Positions 29,979-34,267 of a DNA stretch of 34,267 bases are shown piece by piece (the stretch's first letter is position 1; every line of letters begins with the position of its first letter). Source of the stretch: DAOTYH01 sp034435015 (GTDB lineage: Bacteria; Chloroflexota; Anaerolineae; Aggregatilineales; UBA3940); contig DAOTYH010000013.1 of NCBI GenBank assembly GCA_034435015.1, positions 1 to 34,267 on the forward strand, given 5' to 3'. Under the pieces are notes generated by a model. It made no database searches, was not told the origin of the DNA, and saw only the letters and a list, made by a program, of their open reading frames with translations. Position numbers and translations under genes: made by a program.

Positions 29979-32339
29979 ATGTCTGATGCCCGGACTTTGC
30001 ATAAGCCGACTCCTGCACTCTGGACAGGCTTAGCCGTGTTGGTCTTACTGCTTGGCTTCGGTTTGCGTGTGCATCGTCTAGCCTACGACTCAGTTTGGTG
30101 GGATGAAGGATACTCCGTCTGGATGGCGCGGCTGCCCGTCCAGCGCATGCTGGCAGAGACCGCCCGTGACACCCACCCGCCGCTTTCCTATGCTACATTG
30201 CACTTCTGGCTACACGTGACAGGTGATGAGGAGTTCTCTCTACGATTACCCTCTGTCTTCTTCGGATTGTTGACAGTCGCCGTTACCTATCAGGTCGGGC
30301 GTGAGGCGGGCGGGAAAAAGGCAGGCTTATCAGCCGCTTTGTTGACAGCGCTGGCCCGCTTGCCGGTGTCATGGTCACAAGAGATACGAATGTACGCGCC
30401 GGCGGCTTTTTTCGCATCGCTGGCCTTGTGGGCGGCCCTGCGGGTCTTTTGCCATCGAGGAAGAATAGAGTGGTGGGCAGTCCTCCTTAGCCTCAGCATA
30501 GCGGCAGGCCTGTTGGAACTCTACCTTTTCGGGGCAGTTATGCTGGTGCTTAACCTAGGATTTGTGGTCGCCTTCCTTACGTCACCTCGCCGCTGGAAAC
30601 TGGCCCTCGTCTGGCTGGCAGCGCAGGCGGGAGCACTGATGCTTTTTGCTCCATGGGCGGCCTACACATGGGGCAAAATGCCGAACTTTGATATTCAATC
30701 CACAGTTGACTTCTGGTATGTGATCAAGCTCTATCTAAGCACTGTCTTTCTGGGGATTGCCACCGACATTGAGCGCTACGTCCCCTTGCTCATAGTCGTA
30801 CTAATCGTGTTGGCCGGAGCGGCTGTTACCGCCGCAATAGCCGGGAAAGGCAAACGTGTTGTCTGGGCTGTGCTGGTCATCGGGACATTGCTGCCTCCCT
30901 TTCTGGTCTATGTCCTCTCGCTACCCAGCTTGCAGATTAACATCCACCCGCCCCCCTCTCCGCGCTACTTCCTGCTATTGTGCACAACAGCCTATGTGTT
31001 GATCGGGTGGGGGGTAGCCGCACTACGGGGGAGTCTTCGCCCGGCTGGTGCTATCCTGCTTGCCGCGCTTGTCGGCCTGTCAGGCTGGGGCTTGCGGGAC
31101 TACTACACCAATAGCCTGCACCTGTCTGACGACTACATCTCACTGGCCCAAACGCTGGAGGCACTCCGGCAACCCAACGATGTAGTTATTCTCAACAACG
31201 ACAAGGACTGGCCAATCTTTGCCTATCACTATCCTTACCCGTTTGAACGGATCATCTCCTACACCCAGCCAATCCGTGATGAAAAATACGCCGATTACCT
31301 GCTGGCCCCTTACCGGGAAAACTATCAGGGTATCTGGCTTGTGCAGACACGCTATGCTCCTGTGACTGATCCCCAAAACTATCTACTCCAATGGCTTCAG
31401 TACCGCGCTTGGAACTGGCGGCGCTACCGTTTCCCGGAAGCTGACCTCTGGTTCTTTGCCATGCAACAGCGGCGCGGTGACTTTGACTTTATAGATCGCG
31501 CTGAGTCATGGCCGCAGGGATTCGTGCCTGTACATGCGCCTATCGCAGAGGGGGCACAATTGACAGGATATACCCGCCCCCTGCCAGAAGTACAGGCAGG
31601 CAGTTTGATTACGTTGGGGCTGGGGTGGCATGTCACCGGGGGGCACGAAGAGCAGTGGCCGGTTGCCCTTGAATTAGTCGGACAAAACGGTGCAGAAATT
31701 GCATCAGCCCTGCTAACTCTATATGGCTCTCCTCTGGAACGAGATTTCTTTCTGCCGGTTGAGATATTCGTTCCACCCGACGCGCCGGCAAGGGAAGCCC
31801 AGATTGTGTTTGTGGCGGGGTCAACATGGCAACCGCTCGGCACGTTGCGCATCCGACCTCCAACAACACAATCCCTTGAGGCGGTAGACATACCGCTATC
31901 TGCGGAGCAGATCGGCGTGCGCTTTGGGGACAGTATCTACCTCTTAGCCGTTAACCTGCCGGATCGCACTGAGTGGTTGCCCGGCGAATCAATCCCGCTG
32001 ACACTCTACTGGCAGGCCAGTCATATCATTCCGGAACGATACAAGGTATTTGTCCATCTGGTAGGGGAGGCCTATAACCCTGCCAACAATAATACCGTGT
32101 GGGGTCAGCAAGATCAGGAGCCGCGCGGGGGGCTGGCCATGACTACGAGCTGGCTTCCCAGTGAGATCATCGTTGACGATTACCTTATTCCTATCAGCCC
32201 TGATGCACCAGCCGGACACTACACACTTCAGGCCGGCCTGTATTTGCCCCTTGAAGGGAACAGATTGCCAGCTACCGGTGCGCAAGGCCAACCTCTAGGC
32301 GACTCCGTTGTTATTTTCGAGATAGATGTCTTGGAGTAG
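29979..32339 (+). CDS. GT-C membrane glycosyltransferase (PMT/GT39-like)
   Basis: A 786-residue integral membrane protein. After the first helix (LWTGLAVLVLLLGFGL) the loop has SVWWDEGYSVWMARLP and then DTHPPLSYATLHFWL, the acidic pair and the HPPL motif of the PMT_2/GT39 family. About ten more helices follow to about residue 385. The soluble C-terminal part ends with a beta domain (LTLYWQASHIIPERYKVFVHL, then APAGHYTLQAGLYLPLEGNRL) related to the end of the protein at 14782-17121. It likely uses a polyprenyl-phosphate sugar donor on the outer face. ATG 29979 with AGGAG upstream is preferred to an upstream TTG at 29880 that overlaps the promoter. Confidence 0.85.
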   Translation: MSDARTLHKPTPALWTGLAVLVLLLGFGLRVHRLAYDSVWWDEGYSVWMARLPVQRMLAETARDTHPPLSYATLHFWLHVTGDEEFSLRLPSVFFGLLTVAVTYQVGREAGGKKAGLSAALLTALARLPVSWSQEIRMYAPAAFFASLALWAALRVFCHRGRIEWWAVLLSLSIAAGLLELYLFGAVMLVLNLGFVVAFLTSPRRWKLALVWLAAQAGALMLFAPWAAYTWGKMPNFDIQSTVDFWYVIKLYLSTVFLGIATDIERYVPLLIVVLIVLAGAAVTAAIAGKGKRVVWAVLVIGTLLPPFLVYVLSLPSLQINIHPPPSPRYFLLLCTTAYVLIGWGVAALRGSLRPAGAILLAALVGLSGWGLRDYYTNSLHLSDDYISLAQTLEALRQPNDVVILNNDKDWPIFAYHYPYPFERIISYTQPIRDEKYADYLLAPYRENYQGIWLVQTRYAPVTDPQNYLLQWLQYRAWNWRRYRFPEADLWFFAMQQRRGDFDFIDRAESWPQGFVPVHAPIAEGAQLTGYTRPLPEVQAGSLITLGLGWHVTGGHEEQWPVALELVGQNGAEIASALLTLYGSPLERDFFLPVEIFVPPDAPAREAQIVFVAGSTWQPLGTLRIRPPTTQSLEAVDIPLSAEQIGVRFGDSIYLLAVNLPDRTEWLPGESIPLTLYWQASHIIPERYKVFVHLVGEAYNPANNNTVWGQQDQEPRGGLAMTTSWLPSEIIVDDYLIPISPDAPAGHYTLQAGLYLPLEGNRLPATGAQGQPLGDSVVIFEIDVLE

Positions 32340-32350
32340 GGGGCGCAGGC

Positions 32351-32836
32351 ATGGCCGCATTGGAAGAAAGATTGGGACTTCTCATGACCCAGAAGGGGCT
32401 GACACTGGCCACAGCAGAAAGCTGTACAGGCGGGCTGTTAGCGGGGCGCATTACCGATGTACCCGGCAGTTCAGCCTATTTTCTTGGCGGTGTCGTCAGT
32501 TATGCCAACGAGGCAAAAGAGCGCCTGCTGGGAGTGAATCATGCTACTCTGCTTAAGCATGGAGCCGTCAGTGAGGAGGTAGCCTGCCAGATGGCCCGTG
32601 GAATACGCGAGCAGTTAGGGGCAGATGTGGCTGTCGGGATCACCGGCGTAGCCGGCCCCTCTGGCGGCACTGCTGATAAGCCAGTCGGGCTGGTGTGGAT
32701 TGGCCTCAGCGACAGACAAGGTGAATGGGCTAGGCAATTTCAGTGGCACTCTGACCGGACAGGCAACCGGGAACTCTCAGTAGATGCCGCCCTGCGTATC
32801 CTGATCGAGTGGTCAGAGGCCGCCGCACCAAAATAA
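32351..32836 (+). CDS. pncC: Nicotinamide-nucleotide amidohydrolase (CinA C-terminal domain)
   Basis: A 161-residue stand-alone CinA C-terminal domain, which deamidates NMN to nicotinate mononucleotide in pyridine nucleotide recycling. Motifs are TLATAESCTGGLLAGRITDVPGSS, GGVVSYANEAKERLLGV, HGAVSEEVA and VGITGVAGPSGGTADKPVGLVWIG. The N-terminal MoaB-like pyrophosphatase domain of full CinA is absent, which is common. It begins 11 bases after the glycosyltransferase, so it is probably co-transcribed, with a hairpin terminator directly downstream. Confidence 0.93.
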   Translation: MAALEERLGLLMTQKGLTLATAESCTGGLLAGRITDVPGSSAYFLGGVVSYANEAKERLLGVNHATLLKHGAVSEEVACQMARGIREQLGADVAVGITGVAGPSGGTADKPVGLVWIGLSDRQGEWARQFQWHSDRTGNRELSVDAALRILIEWSEAAAPK

Positions 32837-32839
32837 ATT

Positions 32840-32869
32840 GCCCCTACCGATACTGCTGGTAGGGGCTTT
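32840..32869 (+). terminator. Terminator after pncC
   Basis: GCCCCTACC (32840-32848) pairs with GGTAGGGGC (32858-32866) around a nine-base loop, followed by three T. The first arm starts three bases after the pncC stop. Confidence 0.75.
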
Positions 32870-32974
32870 CACTAAGCTGAAGGATGTGGCTCTTTTTTTC
32901 TCCGGCTCACTCTTGGGTGTAGCCTTCATTATTGGCCTTCTCATCCCTTCAGCATAGCTATCTACCCTCATCAT

Positions 32975-33050
32975 AGTGTCAATAGTCATAGAGACATAGT
33001 GACATTTGTCATAGTCACGACATGACAAATGTCATTGGCCAAAAATGACA
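32975..33050. repeat. Cluster of TGACA/TGTCA motifs with a perfect 13-bp inverted repeat
   Basis: TGACATTTGTCAT (33000-33012) and ATGACAAATGTCA (33022-33034) are exact inverted repeats separated by nine bases; each contains its own TGACA-xx-TGTCA dyad. Further copies flank them: AGTGTCA (32976 on), AGTCAT, GACAT, and AATGACAT near 33045. The cluster lies between the ends of two convergent genes, where no operator is needed for either. Confidence 0.75.
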
Positions 33051-33064
33051 TTCTGCGCTAGGGG

Positions 33065-33448
33065 TCACGGCTTGACCGCAATGGCCTCGATCTCGACTAG
33101 ACCATCTCGTGGCAATGACTTCACTGCAATGGTCGAACGAGCGGGTGGTTGATCGGTAAAGAAGGTCGCATACACCTCATTCATAGCCTTGAAGTTCCCC
33201 ATGTCCGTCAGGAAAACAGTGGTCTTAACCACATGGGCGAGGTCCGTGCCAGCGGCCTTCAGCACGGCACTGAGGTTTTGCAAAGCCTGACGCGTTTGCG
33301 CCTCTATGCCCCCTTCCACGATTTGTCCGCTGGCCGGGTCAAGCCCTAGCTGTCCGGAGCAAAACACGAATTCACAGACACTAACCGCCTGCACATAGGG
33401 GCCGATAGCGGCAGGCGCCTCTTCACTATGAACAACCTTACGTTCCAT
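33065..33448 (-). CDS. ridA: RidA/YjgF-family enamine/imine deaminase
   Basis: RidA hydrolyses reactive enamine/imine intermediates made by PLP enzymes. The 127 residues contain EEAPAAIGPYVQAV, FCSGQLGLDPASGQIV, Arg104 in PPARSTIAV (the substrate carboxylate-binding Arg) and VEIEAIAV with the conserved Glu. An upstream in-frame start at 33466 would add six residues; ATG 33448 with AGGAGG five bases before it is preferred. It has its own promoter and is transcribed toward pncC. Confidence 0.95.
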   Translation of the reverse strand: MERKVVHSEEAPAAIGPYVQAVSVCEFVFCSGQLGLDPASGQIVEGGIEAQTRQALQNLSAVLKAAGTDLAHVVKTTVFLTDMGNFKAMNEVYATFFTDQPPARSTIAVKSLPRDGLVEIEAIAVKP

Positions 33449-33489
33449 GTTCCCTCCTAGGAGCATACCTTCAGGATGAGATAGACGGC

Positions 33490-33518
33490 ATTGTAGGCGA
33501 CCATTCCTGGGTGGTCAA
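33490..33518 (-). promoter_or_regulatory. Promoter of ridA
   Basis: On the minus strand TTGACC (33518-33513), exact 17-base spacer, TACAAT (33495-33490). The start would be near 33483, about 35 bases before the ATG. Confidence 0.75.
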
Positions 33519-33543
33519 GTAATGACTTACCCAGCATCTGTGT

Positions 33544-33572
33544 TTGTTCAGGGTAAGAGGTTGCTATACAAT
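33544..33572 (+). promoter_or_regulatory. Promoter upstream of the IS982-like transposase
   Basis: TTGTTC (33544-33549), 17-base spacer, TACAAT (33567-33572). It is framed by the perfect 8-bp inverted repeat TCAGGGTA (33548-33555) / TACCCTGA (33582-33589). Whether this lies inside the element is unclear, because its end could not be placed. Confidence 0.5.
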
Positions 33573-33664
33573 CATAAACTATACCCTGATTGCTAGGTTG
33601 AAGACGTTCATGCTGCACTCGTTAGAATGGAAGTATCCCAACAACCATACAACGAGGAGGCCGC

Positions 33665-34267
33665 ATGAACGACACCTACATTGTAACAGTCTATGTGGGC
33701 CTTGATGACCTGTTGCAGGTTTTGCACTATCAGGACGACAAGCGAGCGGCGCTGAGTGCGGCAGAAATCCTGACGGTGGCGGTGGCAGTGGCCAAGTTCT
33801 TTCAAAACCACCACGAACGGGCGTTGTATCTGCTGGTGCAGTTGGGCTGCCTGCGGGCGTTCAGCGTGTCGCGCTTCAACCGGCGACTGCACGCTTTGAG
33901 CGAGCGGCTGTGGCAAATCGCCGAACTGATCGGTGACGTGTTGGCTCAGGGCAAGATTTACATCGTGGATACGTTGCCTATCCCCGTCTGCAAACGCGTG
34001 CGGGCCAAGCGTTGCCGCAAAGTGCAGGGCAAAGCCTTTGCGGGCTATTGTGCCGCCAAACAGGAACACTATTTCGGTTGGCAGTTGCATCTAGTCTGCG
34101 ATACGGCAGGAGTCCCTGTTGCTTTTGAGCTAATGCCCGCGGCGTGGGATGAGTTGGTCCCTATCCAGGAATTGTTGGCAGCTTTGCCAGAGGGCAGCCA
34201 GGTGGTCGCCGATAAAGGCTATATCCGCCAGAAAGACGAAGTGCTAGCCTACGTGTATGGGGGAGTG
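33665..34267 (+). CDS. IS982-family-like transposase (N-terminal part, cut by window end)
   Basis: The frame is open from ATG 33665 (GAGGAGG five bases upstream) to the window edge, 201 residues. The N-terminal part includes FSVSRFNRRLHAL, then the DDE core: first Asp at 102 in YIVDTLPIPVCKRVRAKRC, GYCAAKQEHYFGWQLHLV, second Asp at 183 in VVADKGYI. The D-x-x-PIPVC-x-x-x-R-x-x-RC pattern followed by the GYCAAK block is characteristic of IS982-type transposases. The third acidic residue would lie beyond the window. Nothing in the visible part is frameshifted. Confidence 0.85.
   Translation, partial: MNDTYIVTVYVGLDDLLQVLHYQDDKRAALSAAEILTVAVAVAKFFQNHHERALYLLVQLGCLRAFSVSRFNRRLHALSERLWQIAELIGDVLAQGKIYIVDTLPIPVCKRVRAKRCRKVQGKAFAGYCAAKQEHYFGWQLHLVCDTAGVPVAFELMPAAWDELVPIQELLAALPEGSQVVADKGYIRQKDEVLAYVYGGV

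Noticed and set aside
32975..33050. CRISPR-like repeat cluster
   Set aside because: The repeated words are 5-13 bases without regular spacers, and no cas genes are near.
33608..34090. Minus-strand open frame of 160 codons
   Set aside because: It runs antisense through the transposase, which has an ideal ribosome binding site and clear catalytic motifs.
1..34267. Composite transposon bounded by the two transposases
   Set aside because: The flanking transposases belong to different families and the interior contains housekeeping genes such as gyrB and gatCA.

Overview
The window reads as a compact chromosomal stretch of a Gram-negative-type or monoderm free-living bacterium, most likely a member of the Chloroflexota (Anaerolineae-like). 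That assignment is inference. It rests on the style of the genes: two lipoproteins with long Pro/Thr/Ser linkers, PMT/GT39-type membrane glycosyltransferases carrying an extra C-terminal beta domain, PPK2 and CHAD genes, and a corrinoid methyltransferase set. No rRNA, tRNA or CRISPR was seen. The window is bounded on both sides by transposase fragments of different families (an rve/DDE integrase-core C-terminus at 1-105 and the start of an IS982-like transposase from 33665), so both edges are insertion sites.

Layout: gatC-gatA (186-1936); an FKBP isomerase and Maf pyrophosphatase (2044-3219); a convergent lipoprotein (3220-4263). Then comes the most striking locus, a plus-strand operon of seven genes (4350-10316) closed by a strong terminator: CYTH triphosphate-tunnel protein, two thymidylate-kinase-like proteins (the second with an Arg in place of the P-loop Lys), an HTH / Ppx-GppA-HD-like / CHAD fusion, two PPK2 kinases with oppositely charged tails, and a 32-residue Lys-rich peptide. 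Together these suggest a polyphosphate-centred nucleotide phosphorylation module. A UbiA-family prenyltransferase follows (10515-11567).

The minus-strand group 11644-14617 is pseudouridine catabolism (psuK-psuG) followed by a lipoprotein. After a GT-C membrane glycosyltransferase (14782-17121) and a GNAT-like gene (17156-18301, minus) comes a corrinoid cluster (18460-23060): ferredoxin/ASKHA reductive activator, B12-binding protein, homocysteine methyltransferase and methyltetrahydrofolate methyltransferase. This looks like a methionine synthase split into separate subunits, with a RACo-type activator in place of the AdoMet activation domain. A cyclophilin follows, then a bidirectional terminator shared with gyrB (minus).

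The last third holds a membrane protein upstream of gyrB, a GT4 glycosyltransferase, and a divergent plus-strand pair. In that pair a ~100-residue domain of unknown function occurs once alone and once fused to a clan GH-A-like barrel, under a promoter carrying a 14-bp palindrome. A second GT-C enzyme, pncC (CinA C-terminal domain), ridA and the IS982-like element finish the window. Several genes have recognisable promoters, many of them extended -10 type, and a few membrane or secreted genes look leaderless. No stretch longer than 300 bases lacks a gene.
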